From Micromonospora coxensis (GTDB lineage: Bacteria > Actinomycetota > Actinomycetes > Mycobacteriales > Micromonosporaceae), in the NCBI RefSeq assembly GCF_900090295.1, contig NZ_LT607753.1, positions 744,001 to 808,000 of the forward strand: 64,000 bases of DNA, given 5' to 3'. A program made the translations under genes and the position numbers. Of this stretch, positions 26,205-37,648 are shown in pieces. The notes beneath the pieces are model-generated. The model worked only from the letters and a program-made list of their open reading frames with translations. It was not told where the DNA came from and did not search any database. Position 1 is the stretch's first letter; the number at the start of each line of letters is the position of its first letter.

Positions 26205-26948
26205 TCAGGCGGTCACGCTCGGCTCGGCCGAGGGCGGGGCCGTCCGGCAGTCGAGGTACGCGTCGAGCGCGGCAGCTCCGGCGAGCATGGCGCGGCCGCG
26301 GGCCGAGAGGCGGGACCGCCAGTCGTGCAGCATCGACTCCAGCGGTGCGACGCCTCCGGCGGAGCGGACCTGGGCGATCAGCGGTGCGATCTGCTCCAGC
26401 AGGTAGCCACCGCGCCTGAGCTGGTGGGCCAGCAGGGCGTCGCGGACGTCCGCCGCGCCGTAGACCCGGTAGCCCGTGCCCGGGTCGCGGCGCGGCCGGA
26501 CCAGACCGGCGCGTTCCCACTTGCGCAGGGTGGCCGGTCGGATGCCGAGCCGCCGCGACAGCGGGCCGACGAAGGTGTCGCCGCGCTCCCGCGGCACCGG
26601 ATCGAGGTCGCGGAGCGCGGCCTCGACGGCCTGCAGGGTACGACGGTCGTCGAGCAACTGGGCGTGACTCTCGTCGATGATCCGCAGCGCCTGCTCGGTC
26701 GCGCCCCGGTTGACCGCCTGCATGATCGACGTGGCCGTCTGGTGACCGTGTCCGGGCACGAGCGCGAGGAACGCGTGCAGGGCCTGCGCGTGCAGCGCGG
26801 TGTAGGTGCGGTAGCCGTGCGGGGTGCGGTCGGCGTCCGGCAGGATCCCGGCCGCCTCGTAGTTGCGCACCGCCTGGGTCGACAGGCCGTGCCCGCGCGC
26901 CAGGTCGACCGGCCTGAACCGTCCACCGTTTTGAAGGTTTCGCCCCAC
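26205..26948 (-). CDS. MerR-family regulator with two HTH domains
   Basis: 247 aa from GTG 26948 (CAGGA just upstream). The first MerR helix-turn-helix and wing are FRPVDLARGHGLSTQAVRNY and GILPDADRTPHGYRTY; a second MerR-like unit is LSRRLGIRPATLRKWERAGL with GTGYRVYGAADVRDAL. Two MerR units in one chain is unusual, since these proteins normally dimerise to get two. Ligand unknown. The gene is divergent from the erythromycin esterase gene, with an 18-bp palindrome (26986-27003) directly before the esterase start, so it most likely controls that resistance gene. Confidence 0.85.
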   Translation of the reverse strand: MGRNLQNGGRFRPVDLARGHGLSTQAVRNYEAAGILPDADRTPHGYRTYTALHAQALHAFLALVPGHGHQTATSIMQAVNRGATEQALRIIDESHAQLLDDRRTLQAVEAALRDLDPVPRERGDTFVGPLSRRLGIRPATLRKWERAGLVRPRRDPGTGYRVYGAADVRDALLAHQLRRGGYLLEQIAPLIAQVRSAGGVAPLESMLHDWRSRLSARGRAMLAGAAALDAYLDCRTAPPSAEPSVTA

Positions 26949-26985
26949 TGTCCTGCCAATGTCGCGGAAAAGTTCACACCGAAGG

Positions 26986-27003
26986 TTCAACGATACCGTT
27001 GAA
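26986..27003. promoter_or_regulatory. Palindromic operator/promoter of the esterase gene
   Basis: TTCAACG-ATAC-CGTTGAA is a perfect 7-bp inverted repeat ending 3 nt before the ATG at 27007. TACCGT within it fits a -10 element (TANNNT) whose spacing puts transcription start at the ATG itself; TTCACA at 26973 could be the -35. No ribosome site is visible, so the esterase mRNA may be leaderless. Likely target of the divergent MerR-type regulator. Confidence 0.55.
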
Positions 27004-27006
27004 GCC

Positions 27007-28203
27007 ATGACTGCTGGTATCCGGGACGCGGCCCACGCTGTCGAGGCCGCGACCGTCATGCGGCTGCTGCCGACCCGCCCCCGACTGCTCGCGCTGGGCG
27101 AGCCCACCCATGGCGAGGAACCCCTCCTCGACGTCCGCAACGCGCTCTTCCGGCAACTCGTCGAGCAGGAGGAGGCCTACCGCACCATCGCCATCGAGAG
27201 CGACTGCGTGGCGGGCCTGCTCGTCGACGACTACGTCACCTCCGGCGCGGGCACCCTCGACGAAGTCATGGACCATGGCTTCAGCCACCGGTGGGGCGCC
27301 TTCCCGGGCAACCGCGAGCTGGTGCGCTGGATGCGCGCGTACAACGACGGCCGGCCCGCGGCCGAACAGCTGCGCTTCGCCGGTTTCGACGGCCCGCTGG
27401 AGATCACCCACGCCGCGAGCCCCCGGCAGGCGCTCACCGCGTTGCACGCCTACCTCGCCACCGGGGCCGACGCCGACCTGCTCCCCTGCACCGCCGCCAC
27501 ACTCGACCGCCTGCTCGGCGCCGACGAGCGGTGGACCGACCCCGCCGCCATGATGGACCCGTCCGAGTCCGTGGGGCGGACACCGGAGGCCGCGCGGCTA
27601 CGGCTGATCGCCGACGACCTGGTGGCGCTGCTCGACGCGCAGACGCCCCAACTGAGGGCGGCGTCCTCACCCGAGGACTGGGCCCGGGCACGGCTGTACG
27701 GTCGCACCGCCACCGGCCTGCTGCGCTACCACGACGCGATGGCCGACGCGTCACCGAGCCGGATGGCCCGGCTGCTGGCCGTACGGGACTCGATGATGGC
27801 CGCGAACCTGCTCGCCCTCGCCGAGCGGGGCCCGGCGTTGGTGAACGCGCACAACAGTCACCTCCAGCGGGCCAGGAGCACCGTGCGGATGGGCGGGCAG
27901 CCGGTGCGATGGTGGAGCGCCGGCGCGATCGTGAGCGCCCACCTGGGCCGGGACTACGCCTTCCTCGCCACCGCCGTCGGCACGATCCGCCACCAGGGAG
28001 TCGACACCCCACCTCCGGACACCGTCGAAGGACTGCTGTACGCGCTGCCGCAGGAGCGGTGCCTCGTCGACGCCCGCCGACTGGCCGCCACCGCGACGCC
28101 GCCCGCCCGGGTCTCCCCGTGGTTCGGCTACGCCCCACTCGACCCGACCCACCTGGCCGACATCGACGGGATCGTGTTCGTCAGGGACGCCCGGCGGAGT
28201 TGA
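27007..28203 (+). CDS. Erythromycin esterase family protein
   Basis: 398 aa. Erythromycin-esterase (PF05139) signatures: LLALGEPTHGEE with His35 as the expected catalytic/metal-site His, IAIESD, GFDGPLE, and VRDSMMAANLLAL followed by VNAHNSHLQRA. EreA/EreB enzymes open the macrolide lactone ring; many environmental members have unproven substrates. ATG 27007 is chosen because it begins at the conserved N terminus; it lacks a ribosome site and may be leaderless. Likely controlled by the divergent tandem-MerR protein. Located next to two rifamycin-resistance genes, so resistance is a reasonable role. Confidence 0.88.
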   Translation: MTAGIRDAAHAVEAATVMRLLPTRPRLLALGEPTHGEEPLLDVRNALFRQLVEQEEAYRTIAIESDCVAGLLVDDYVTSGAGTLDEVMDHGFSHRWGAFPGNRELVRWMRAYNDGRPAAEQLRFAGFDGPLEITHAASPRQALTALHAYLATGADADLLPCTAATLDRLLGADERWTDPAAMMDPSESVGRTPEAARLRLIADDLVALLDAQTPQLRAASSPEDWARARLYGRTATGLLRYHDAMADASPSRMARLLAVRDSMMAANLLALAERGPALVNAHNSHLQRARSTVRMGGQPVRWWSAGAIVSAHLGRDYAFLATAVGTIRHQGVDTPPPDTVEGLLYALPQERCLVDARRLAATATPPARVSPWFGYAPLDPTHLADIDGIVFVRDARRS

Positions 28204-28384
28204 CCCGCGGGTCCAGTCACGACCGGCCGGCCGGACAGCACGTCCCTCGAGGAGCGTCCGGGGCGACGGGAGGAAGGGTCCCGGACCGGCGCGTCACCGA
28301 GAGCCGTGGCGCCCACAGTGGCCGGAAACAACAGAAGGCAAGGAGAAAATCCACTCCTTGCCACCTCCAACATATATCAGACCG

Positions 28385-28405
28385 GGGGACTTGCCGCAAG
28401 ACCCC
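28385..28405 (+). promoter_or_regulatory. Rifamycin-associated element (RAE) upstream of rox
   Basis: GGGG-A-CTTGC-C-GCAAG-A-CCCC, an inverted repeat perfect except for the A/A pair, matching the published RAE pattern found before rifamycin-inactivating genes. A TATA element (28373) lies 17 nt upstream of its CTTGC and a CAGAAT element (28416) 26 nt downstream, the same spacings as at the helR site. About 95 nt before the rox ATG. Confidence 0.85.
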
Positions 28406-28482
28406 GATACGGGTGCAGAATCTCCAGCCGACGCCAGAAACTGCGGAAATCAGTCCTTCGCGAAGAACGTACGCAGTTGTGA

Positions 28483-29925
<1,443 letters not shown>

Positions 29926-30189
29926 CACGCCGGCCGCCACGGGGGCGGGCCGTCGTGACAGGGCGGACGACCACGGATCGCCCGGGCGCTGCGGGGTGGG
30001 CGAGACGGGCGCGCCGGGACCGTGGCACGCCCGTCGGCTCCCGCCCGGCCAGGATCGCGTCAGACCGTCGTCGACGGCGATCTCGACCCGACACCACCGC
30101 GAGCGGCAGCCCCGGTTCCCCCTCGGACGGGACGATGGCCGCTCTCGTGGGGGAGGCGGGGGCCGGGGCGGGAGGCGGAAGCTGGCAGC

Positions 30190-30654
30190 ATGATCAAGAA
30201 ATCCCTGACGGTCGGCGCCGGATGGTCGACGGTGACCATCGGCGTCCTGCACGCCGCAGTCTTCCTGCCCCACCCGTACTGGGGCGAGTGGCTCACCGGT
30301 GGGCTGCGCTCGGGCGCGGGCGGTGACGCGTCGCTGTCGGTGTTCTGGGCGCTGCCCGGCAGCTTCGTCGTACCCCTGGTCCTGTTCGGCCTCCTGCTGG
30401 TGCGGCTGGGGCGGCGCGGCGAGCGGGCGCCCGGCTACGCCGGCTGGACGCTGGCCGGCTGGGCCGCCGGGTGCGTCCTGCTCATCGGGCCCAGCGGCTT
30501 CCTGCTGGGCTTCGTCCCGGCCGGCCTGCTCATCGCCGAGGACCTGCTGGCACGCCGCAGGGCCACGGGTCGGGACGTGCCGCGGCCGACGGCCGGGCGG
30601 GACGAGGACGCGCCGCCGCCGGCTCGCCCGACGTCGACCTCCCGATCGACCTAG
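30190..30654 (+). CDS. Small membrane protein, DUF6463-like
   Basis: 154 aa with four predicted membrane helices: GAGWSTVTIGVLHAAVFL, SFVVPLVLFGLLLV, GWTLAGWAAGCVLLI and GFLLGFVPAGLLIAED. The N-terminal stretch HAAVFLPHPYWGEWL resembles what I recall of the DUF6463 family of uncharacterised actinobacterial proteins; that name is tentative. The last 30 residues are polar and probably cytoplasmic. A Shine-Dalgarno-like GGGAGGCGG lies upstream of ATG 30190. It sits between rox and helR but shows no RAE of its own. Confidence 0.75.
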   Translation: MIKKSLTVGAGWSTVTIGVLHAAVFLPHPYWGEWLTGGLRSGAGGDASLSVFWALPGSFVVPLVLFGLLLVRLGRRGERAPGYAGWTLAGWAAGCVLLIGPSGFLLGFVPAGLLIAEDLLARRRATGRDVPRPTAGRDEDAPPPARPTSTSRST

Positions 30655-30723
30655 ACGTACCGCCCGGGTGCCGACAGGATCCGCGCGATGGCGACGGCCT
30701 CCGGTGGTGCGGCCGGCGACGCC

Positions 30724-31254
30724 CTAGTGGTCGCGCAGCACGAAGAAGAGCGTCCGGCGCTCGACATCCAGGAACGCGACCCGCCACCGGGTGGACGGGC
30801 TCGCCTCGTCGTACACCGTGCTGTGCAGCCACCGTGGCTGCGCCGGCAGGAACGGCACGAGAGCGGGCCACGCGTCGGCAGGGCCCGGCGACGGCGGCAG
30901 GTGGGCCGCGAACCCGTACCGCTGCGCCAGCCGCCGCGCGTCCTGTGGACGCAGGGTGACCACACCCTGGTACGCCCACTCCGTCGGCCCCGGCGCCCTC
31001 GTGCAGGGGTCGCCCATCGCGCGCACCTGCCAGCGGATCTCCGGGTAGTCGCCGACACCGGGCAGTTCCTCCGGCGGGTCCCAGCGCTCGGTGCGCACCT
31101 TCGCCTCCCCGGCCTGCACCGACTCCCGGCACGCACTCGTCTCGTCCGTGTCGTCGCCGACGTACCGGATCGCGGCCGCCACACATCCGACGACGATCAG
31201 CAACGCGAGGGACGCACCGAGCACGGTCACCGGCACAGGCACGTGTGTCTTCAC
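30724..31254 (-). CDS. Membrane-anchored hypothetical protein
   Basis: 176 aa. One N-terminal membrane segment (VTVLGASLALLIVVGCVAAA) is followed by about 150 extracytoplasmic residues with three segments rich in Trp and Pro (PEIRWQVRAMGDP, EWAYQGVVTLRPQDA, RWRVAFLDVERRTLFFVL). The Cys in the membrane segment could suggest a lipoprotein, but the context is not a clean lipobox. No family recognised. It is transcribed toward the DUF6463-like gene and away from helR, whose RAE lies about 115 nt from its start. Confidence 0.75.
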   Translation of the reverse strand: MKTHVPVPVTVLGASLALLIVVGCVAAAIRYVGDDTDETSACRESVQAGEAKVRTERWDPPEELPGVGDYPEIRWQVRAMGDPCTRAPGPTEWAYQGVVTLRPQDARRLAQRYGFAAHLPPSPGPADAWPALVPFLPAQPRWLHSTVYDEASPSTRWRVAFLDVERRTLFFVLRDH

Positions 31255-31369
31255 GGCGATGAGAGTACGAACCGTCGGCGAGGGCGACCCGACCCGGCGG
31301 GCGCGACGAGCGGACGATCAGGTAAGCGGGAGCTGCGCACTCCCCTCCACTCCTAACGTATAGCGCACC

Positions 31370-31391
31370 AGGGTGCTTGCGGCAAGACCCG
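31370..31391 (+). promoter_or_regulatory. Rifamycin-associated element (RAE) upstream of helR
   Basis: Core CTTGC-G-GCAAG (31376-31386) flanked by GGG and CCC, matching the RAE consensus. TATA at 31359 is 17 nt before CTTGC and CAGAAT at 31402 is 26 nt after it, identical to the rox site. It lies about 390 nt before the helR start, leaving an unusually long leader. Confidence 0.85.
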
Positions 31392-31450
31392 GATCGTGCC
31401 GCAGAATTGCCGGCCGAGGCCAGCGCCTTCGGACATGGGGGGTCGATGAC

Positions 31451-31513
31451 ATGCGCGTTCTCTCGTCGGGGATCAGCTCGTACCGGCACCGGATCCGTCC
31501 TCGTCCCGCCTGA
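31451..31513 (+). pseudogene. 20-codon ORF in the helR leader; possible glycosyltransferase-start remnant or leader peptide
   Basis: ATG 31451 opens MRVLSSGISSYRHRIRPRPA and stops at 31513. It is positioned after the RAE promoter much as the rox coding region is, behind a GGGGGG tract. GT-B glycosyltransferases, including the rifampin glycosyltransferases that also use RAEs, commonly begin with MRVL followed by a Ser/Gly-rich loop. I therefore suspect either the decayed start of such a gene or a leader peptide. This is inference from 20 residues only. Confidence 0.25.
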
Positions 31514-31782
31514 GGGACAGCGACGGCGGTGGCGCTGACGGACGGTCAGCCGCCTCCTGCCGGACGTGACCGACGACCGCGAGCCGCGACACCTGGCCGT
31601 CCGGCGCCCTGACGCGCCGTCGGCGCGGCACCGCTCACCAACCGGGCGGCGACCGGTCGTCCGAACCACATCCGCGACCAACCCCGGGCCGCGCGACCGC
31701 GCGTGCCCGCCGGGCGATCCGTACGCGGGCCGCCGCGCGTGCCCTGCCACCTGCACAGCGCTCTCAGATCGGAGCTGACGAC

Positions 31783-33936
31783 GTGGACCACCCGACCACC
31801 GGCGTGTTCGACCTGCCCGACCTCTCCCCCAAGGCCGAGCCGACGCTGACCGCCCGCGACGAGCAGCACTTCGCGGCCCTCGCACAGAGCCTCGCGGAGA
31901 TGTCCGCCGAGTTGACCGAGCGGCTCGACGCCGCGAGCAGGGCCCCCGGCGGCAAGGGCCGCCAGGCGGTGGAACGGGACGAGGAGGTCCGCCGGCTGAC
32001 GTCCCGCCTGCGCGTCCTGCGCCGGTTCGGGACGGACCTGTGCATCGGGCACATGGTCCGCGCCGACGACCCCGAGCCGGTGTACGTGGGACGACGCGGT
32101 CTCACCGACAGCGTCGGGCGCCGGCTGCTGCTCGACTGGCGCTCCCCCGCGGCGGAGCCGTTCTTCGCGGCGACCCACGCCAACCCGATGGGGCTGACCA
32201 GCCGCCGCAGGTATCGCTGGACCCGCGGCCGGATCACCGACTACTGGGACGAGGTGTTCGCCGCCGACGGGTTCGAGGGACACCACGCCGCGCTCGACGA
32301 CCAGTCCGCCTTCATCGCCAGCCTGGCCGGCAGCCGATCGCCGCGGATGCGGGACGTGCTCGGCACCATCCAGGCCGACCAGGACGCCATCATCCGGGCG
32401 GGCTCCCGCGGCGCGCTCGTCGTCGACGGCGGTCCGGGCACCGGGAAGACCGTCGTCGCGCTGCACCGCACCGCCTACCTGCTCTACGCCGACCCTCGGC
32501 TCGGGCACCGGCGGGGCGGCGTGCTGTTCGTCGGTCCGCACCAGCCCTACCTGGCCTACGTCGGCGACGTGCTGCCCAGCCTCGGCGAGGAGGACGTGCA
32601 GACCTGCACCCTGCGCGACCTCGTCGCCGAAGGCGCCGGGGCCGGCATCGAGCGCGACCCGGACGTGGCCCGCCTGAAGTCGTCCGCGAGGCTGGTGACG
32701 GCGATCGAGGCGGCCGTCAGGTTCTACGAGGAGCCGCCGGCCAAGGGCATGACGGTGGCGACCGCCGAGTCCGACATCTGGCTGAGCGCCGACGACTGGG
32801 CCGCGGCGTTCGACTCGCCGGATCCGGGCACCCCGCACAACGAGGCGCGTGAGCAGATCTGGGAGGAACTGCTCACGATCCTGATGGACAAGTACGACGG
32901 CGACGAGTCGGACGACCTGCTGCGCGGGTCGCTGCTGCGCAACCGGGAGCTGCGTACGGCCTTCAACCGCGCGTGGCCGCTGCTCGACGCGGCCGACATC
33001 GTGGCAGACCTGTGGTCCGTGCCGGCCTACCTGCGCCGGTGTGCCCCCTGGCTCGGCCCTGACGACGTCCGCACCTTGCAGCGCGCCGACGCCCGGGCCT
33101 GGACGCTGTCCGACCTGCCGTTCCTGGACGCGGCACGGCATCGGCTGGGCGACCCGGAGGCGGCCCGGCGCACCAGCCGACACGTGGCCGCTGTCGCGGT
33201 CGAACGGGAGCGCATGGCCACGGTCGTCGACGAACTGATCGAGGCCCACACCTACGACGACGGTGAAGGTGTGCTGTCGAGCCTGCGGCAACTGGACCTG
33301 CAGGACGCGCTGGTCGACGACACCGTCCTGCCCGGCCCCGAGCCGGACCGGCTGGCCGGCCCGTTCGCGCACATCGTCGTGGACGAGGCACAGGAGCTGA
33401 CCGACGCCGAGTGGCAGATGCTGCGGCTGCGCTGCCCGTCGGGCAGTTTCACCATCGTCGGGGACCGCGCCCAGGCCAGGCGCGGGTTCACGGAGTCGTG
33501 GCGGGAGCGGCTCGCGCGGGTCGGGCTCGACCGGATCACCCTGGCCTCGCTGAGCATCAACTACCGGACGCCGGCGGAGATCATGGCGGAAGCCGAGCCG
33601 GTCATCCGGGCCGTGCTCCCGGACGCCAACGTGCCCACCTCCATCCGCAGCGGCGACGTCCCCGTCGTGCACGGCGCCGTCGCCGACCGGGACCCGATCC
33701 TCGACGCGTGGCTCGCGGCCCACGCCGAAGGGATCGCCTGCGTGATCGGCGATCCCACCTTCCGGGAGCGGCCCCGCGTCCGGTCGCTGACCCCGCAGCT
33801 GTCGAAGGGGCTGGAGTTCGACCTGGTCGTCCTGATCGAGCCGGACTCGTTCGGCGACGGCATCGAGGGAGCCGTCGACAGGTACGTGGCGATGACCCGG
33901 GCGACCCGCCAACTCGTCGTCCTCACCGGGTCCTGA
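31783..33936 (+). CDS. helR: HelR, HelD-like RNA polymerase-recycling ATPase (rifamycin resistance)
   Basis: 717 aa UvrD/HelD-type ATPase. An N-terminal coiled-coil arm (about 20-80: RDEQHFAALAQSLAEMSAEL) precedes Walker A GGPGTGKT (216-223); later come VVDEAQELTDAEWQML (Walker B), GDRAQA, INYRTPAEI, SKGLEFDLVVL and YVAMTRATRQL. HelR proteins bind RNA polymerase and displace rifamycin from it. GTG 31783 has GGAG 8 nt upstream. The RAE far upstream marks it as the HelR branch rather than housekeeping HelD, and it shares the locus with rox. Confidence 0.93.
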   Translation: MDHPTTGVFDLPDLSPKAEPTLTARDEQHFAALAQSLAEMSAELTERLDAASRAPGGKGRQAVERDEEVRRLTSRLRVLRRFGTDLCIGHMVRADDPEPVYVGRRGLTDSVGRRLLLDWRSPAAEPFFAATHANPMGLTSRRRYRWTRGRITDYWDEVFAADGFEGHHAALDDQSAFIASLAGSRSPRMRDVLGTIQADQDAIIRAGSRGALVVDGGPGTGKTVVALHRTAYLLYADPRLGHRRGGVLFVGPHQPYLAYVGDVLPSLGEEDVQTCTLRDLVAEGAGAGIERDPDVARLKSSARLVTAIEAAVRFYEEPPAKGMTVATAESDIWLSADDWAAAFDSPDPGTPHNEAREQIWEELLTILMDKYDGDESDDLLRGSLLRNRELRTAFNRAWPLLDAADIVADLWSVPAYLRRCAPWLGPDDVRTLQRADARAWTLSDLPFLDAARHRLGDPEAARRTSRHVAAVAVERERMATVVDELIEAHTYDDGEGVLSSLRQLDLQDALVDDTVLPGPEPDRLAGPFAHIVVDEAQELTDAEWQMLRLRCPSGSFTIVGDRAQARRGFTESWRERLARVGLDRITLASLSINYRTPAEIMAEAEPVIRAVLPDANVPTSIRSGDVPVVHGAVADRDPILDAWLAAHAEGIACVIGDPTFRERPRVRSLTPQLSKGLEFDLVVLIEPDSFGDGIEGAVDRYVAMTRATRQLVVLTGS

Positions 33937-34026
33937 GCCCCGCCGCCCGGTGCGTCACCGAGCGTTAACCCCTCGCCGGGACGGGTAAGCGGCGGCCTGC
34001 ACGTGGCCGGAGGGGCTGGAGGTCTG

Positions 34027-34389
34027 ATGCCGGTGACGGACGCGTTCTTCCAACAGTTGGCGGAGATGGGGCACGATCCGCGGCTGTGCAAGGTGCGCGG
34101 CAGCATCCGGTTCGACATCCGCGAGGGCGATCGGCTGCGGCAGTGGCTGCTGATGATCGATCATGGCCAGCTGCGGGTGTCACCGGGAGGAGGTCCCGCG
34201 CAGGCCGTCCTCAAGCTCTCCTCGGAAGTTGCCGAGGCGATGGTCCGGGGCGAGCTCAACGGGCTGTCCGCGATGCTGCGCGGCGAGATCCTGGTCGACG
34301 GGGACCTCGCGCTGGCGCTGCGGCTGGGACGGCTGTTCCCCGCACCGGCGGTCGCCCGCGAGGCCGGGCATCCCTGGCCCCGGAGGTGA
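34027..34389 (+). CDS. SCP2 sterol-binding-like small protein
   Basis: 120 aa. The pattern of an SCP2-like lipid-binding fold is visible: VRGSIRFDIREGDRLRQWLL, DHGQLRVS, VLKLSSEVAEAMVRGELNGL and LRGEILVDGDLALALRLGRL. ATG 34027 has GGAGG about 6 nt upstream, and the next gene (34393) starts 4 nt after the stop behind a GGAGGTGA site, so the two form an operon. The ligand and the reason for pairing with a glucosidase-like enzyme are not known. Confidence 0.75.
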   Translation: MPVTDAFFQQLAEMGHDPRLCKVRGSIRFDIREGDRLRQWLLMIDHGQLRVSPGGGPAQAVLKLSSEVAEAMVRGELNGLSAMLRGEILVDGDLALALRLGRLFPAPAVAREAGHPWPRR

Positions 34390-34392
34390 CCG

Positions 34393-36486
34393 ATGAGGGA
34401 CATCCCGGGCACCGTGTCGTGCATCGACGGCAACACGTTCATCGTCTCGGATCCCAGCGGTGACGTGGACGCCGCGCCCGCCACCCCGGTCGGGTTGTTC
34501 ACCGCCGACACCCGGTACCTGTCCCGGTGGATCCTGACCATCAACGGGGAGCGGATGACCGCGCTGTCGGTGGACGACAGCCAGTACTACGAGGTGGCTT
34601 TCTTCCTGGTGCCCGGTGGGCAGGTCGACTACGTGGAGGCCGACGTGTCGGCGATTCGCCGTCGCCGGATCGGCCCGGAGCTGACCGAATCGCTGACCGT
34701 GTTCAACTACGGCGAGCAGGACGTCGACCTCGACGTGCGGCTGGAGGTGGCGGCCGACTTCGCCGACATCTTCGACATCAAGTTCGACGTCCGGGAGAAG
34801 GTGGGCAGCCACTACACCCAGGTCGGGACCGACGAGCTGCGATTGGGCTACCGACGCGGCACCTACCACCGCGAGGTGTCCGTGACGACGAGCGAGCCGG
34901 CCACCATCGACCCGAGCGGGATGCGGTTCCAGCTCCGGTTGCCGCCCGGAGAGCAGTGGTCCACGCAGCTACGGGCGACCATGCGCGCGCCCCGTCCAGA
35001 CGGGCGGGACTGGCGGGACGCGGTGCGCGCGCTGCGCCCGGACGAGTCGACCCTGCCGGCGACCGTCCGCTCGTGGGTCGCGGCGGCCCCGCAACTGGAC
35101 ACCGACAACACCGCGTTGCAGCAGGTGTACCAGCGCAGCCTCGTGGACCTGGCGGCGCTGCGCTTCGCACCGCTGTCCCTCGGCGGCGCCACCGTGCCGG
35201 CGGCGGGGCTGCCCTGGTTCATGACCCTGTTCGGGCGCGACAGTCTGCTGACCTGCCTGCAGACGCTGCACGTCACACCGTCGCTGACCCCACCGACCCT
35301 GCGGATCCTCGGCCTGCTGCAGGGCGTCCGGACCGACGACGTCCTGGACGCGGACCCCGGCCGGATCCTGCACGAGCTGCGCTACGGCGAGTCGGCCGCG
35401 TTCGAGGACCAACCCCACTCGCCGTACTACGGCACCGTGGACGCCTCGCCGCTGTTCGTGGTCCTGCTCGACGAGTACGAGCGGTGGACCGGCGACGCGG
35501 AGCTGGTACGGGAACTCGAGAAGGAGGCCAGGGCGGCCCTGGAGTGGATCGACCGGTACGCGGACCTCACCTCCACCGGCTACGTCTGGTACCAGACCCG
35601 CAACCGCAAGGCCGGCCTGGAGAACCAGTGCTGGAAGGACTCCTGGGACAGCATCTCCTACGCCGACGGCAGACTGCCGGGCTTCCCCCGGGCCACCTGC
35701 GAGGTGCAGGGCTACGCCTACGACGCCAAGATCCGCGCGGCCCGCCTCGCCCGGACGTTCTGGGACGACCCCGCCTACGCCGACCGGCTCGAACAGGACG
35801 CGGCGGCGTTGAAGGACCGCTTCAACCGGGACTTCTGGCTCGACGAGCACGGCTACTACGCCCTCGCCCTCGACCACGACGGCACCCCCGTGGACGCGTT
35901 GTCCTCCAACATCGGACACCTGCTGTGGAGCGGCATCGTGCCCCCGGACCGGGCCGCGCGGGTCGTCGAGCACCTGATGAGCCCCGCGCTGTTCTCCGGT
36001 TGGGGAGTGCGCACCCTCGCCGAGGGCCAGCGCCGCTACAACCCCCTCGGCTACCACAACGGCACCGTCTGGCCCTTCGACAACTCGTTCATCGCCTGGG
36101 GCCTGCGCCGCTACGGATTCGCCACCGAAGCCGGGCGCATCGCGCACGGCATCATCGACGCCGCCACCTACTTCCACGGCCGACTCCCCGAAGCCTTCGG
36201 CGGATTCGCCCGCCAGACGACCCGGTACCCGGTCCGCTACCCCACGGCTGGCAGCCCCCAGGCGTGGTCCAGCGGAGCGTCCCTGCTGCTCATCCGCATC
36301 ATGCTCGGCATGGAGCCGCACGAAGGACACCTCGTCGTCGAGCCGGCCCTACCACCCGGTTACGGGCGGATCGCGCTGCTCGACATCCCCGGCCGCTGGG
36401 GAAAGGTCGACGCCTTCGCCCGCCATCGCCCCGTCCGGCCCCTCACCGACGACAGCGACCCCTACCCCTCCCCGTCGCTCGGGTAG
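34393..36486 (+). CDS. Amylo-alpha-1,6-glucosidase / glycogen debranching-like enzyme
   Basis: 697 aa. N-terminal glycogen-debranching-type beta domain (TFIVSDPSGDV, GLFTADTRYLSRWIL) and a C-terminal (alpha/alpha)6 glycoside hydrolase barrel with LPWFMTLFGRDSLLTCLQTL, NQCWKDSWDS, VDALSSNIGHLLWSGI and YHNGTVWPFDNSFIAWGLRR. Such proteins are annotated as amylo-alpha-1,6-glucosidases, though the substrate is rarely proven. No signal peptide. Very strong GGAGGTGA ribosome site, 4 nt after the SCP2-like gene. Confidence 0.9.
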   Translation: MRDIPGTVSCIDGNTFIVSDPSGDVDAAPATPVGLFTADTRYLSRWILTINGERMTALSVDDSQYYEVAFFLVPGGQVDYVEADVSAIRRRRIGPELTESLTVFNYGEQDVDLDVRLEVAADFADIFDIKFDVREKVGSHYTQVGTDELRLGYRRGTYHREVSVTTSEPATIDPSGMRFQLRLPPGEQWSTQLRATMRAPRPDGRDWRDAVRALRPDESTLPATVRSWVAAAPQLDTDNTALQQVYQRSLVDLAALRFAPLSLGGATVPAAGLPWFMTLFGRDSLLTCLQTLHVTPSLTPPTLRILGLLQGVRTDDVLDADPGRILHELRYGESAAFEDQPHSPYYGTVDASPLFVVLLDEYERWTGDAELVRELEKEARAALEWIDRYADLTSTGYVWYQTRNRKAGLENQCWKDSWDSISYADGRLPGFPRATCEVQGYAYDAKIRAARLARTFWDDPAYADRLEQDAAALKDRFNRDFWLDEHGYYALALDHDGTPVDALSSNIGHLLWSGIVPPDRAARVVEHLMSPALFSGWGVRTLAEGQRRYNPLGYHNGTVWPFDNSFIAWGLRRYGFATEAGRIAHGIIDAATYFHGRLPEAFGGFARQTTRYPVRYPTAGSPQAWSSGASLLLIRIMLGMEPHEGHLVVEPALPPGYGRIALLDIPGRWGKVDAFARHRPVRPLTDDSDPYPSPSLG

Positions 36487-36660
36487 CGCCCCGCCCGGAT
36501 CCGGCCGCCCGCAGGGGGGGTGTCCGGCGTCCCGGCACGTACGGCGAGCGGCGCTCTCAGCCCCGTCGCCGCACCCGACGGTCACGGCGCACGGATCCGT
36601 CTCCGGCGATTTGCGGCATCCGGTGGCCGCGCCGGCCGGCGCGGCCTTCATGATGACCGG

Positions 36661-37512
<852 letters not shown>

Positions 37513-37648
37513 GCGGACGCCACGGCCCGTCGACACCCGTGGCCACGCGTCGGCGGCGCGCCCGGCCGGCGACGTTCCAGCGGTACGCGAGCGGCGCCGC
37601 TGCCCGCCGGGCCGGGGTGAGCTGCGGCGGCACGATAGCGTCCAGGCG

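Noticed and set aside
31546..33912. Minus-strand open frame opposite helR
   Set aside because: Mirror of helR; repetitive Arg/Val/Gly composition and no motif.
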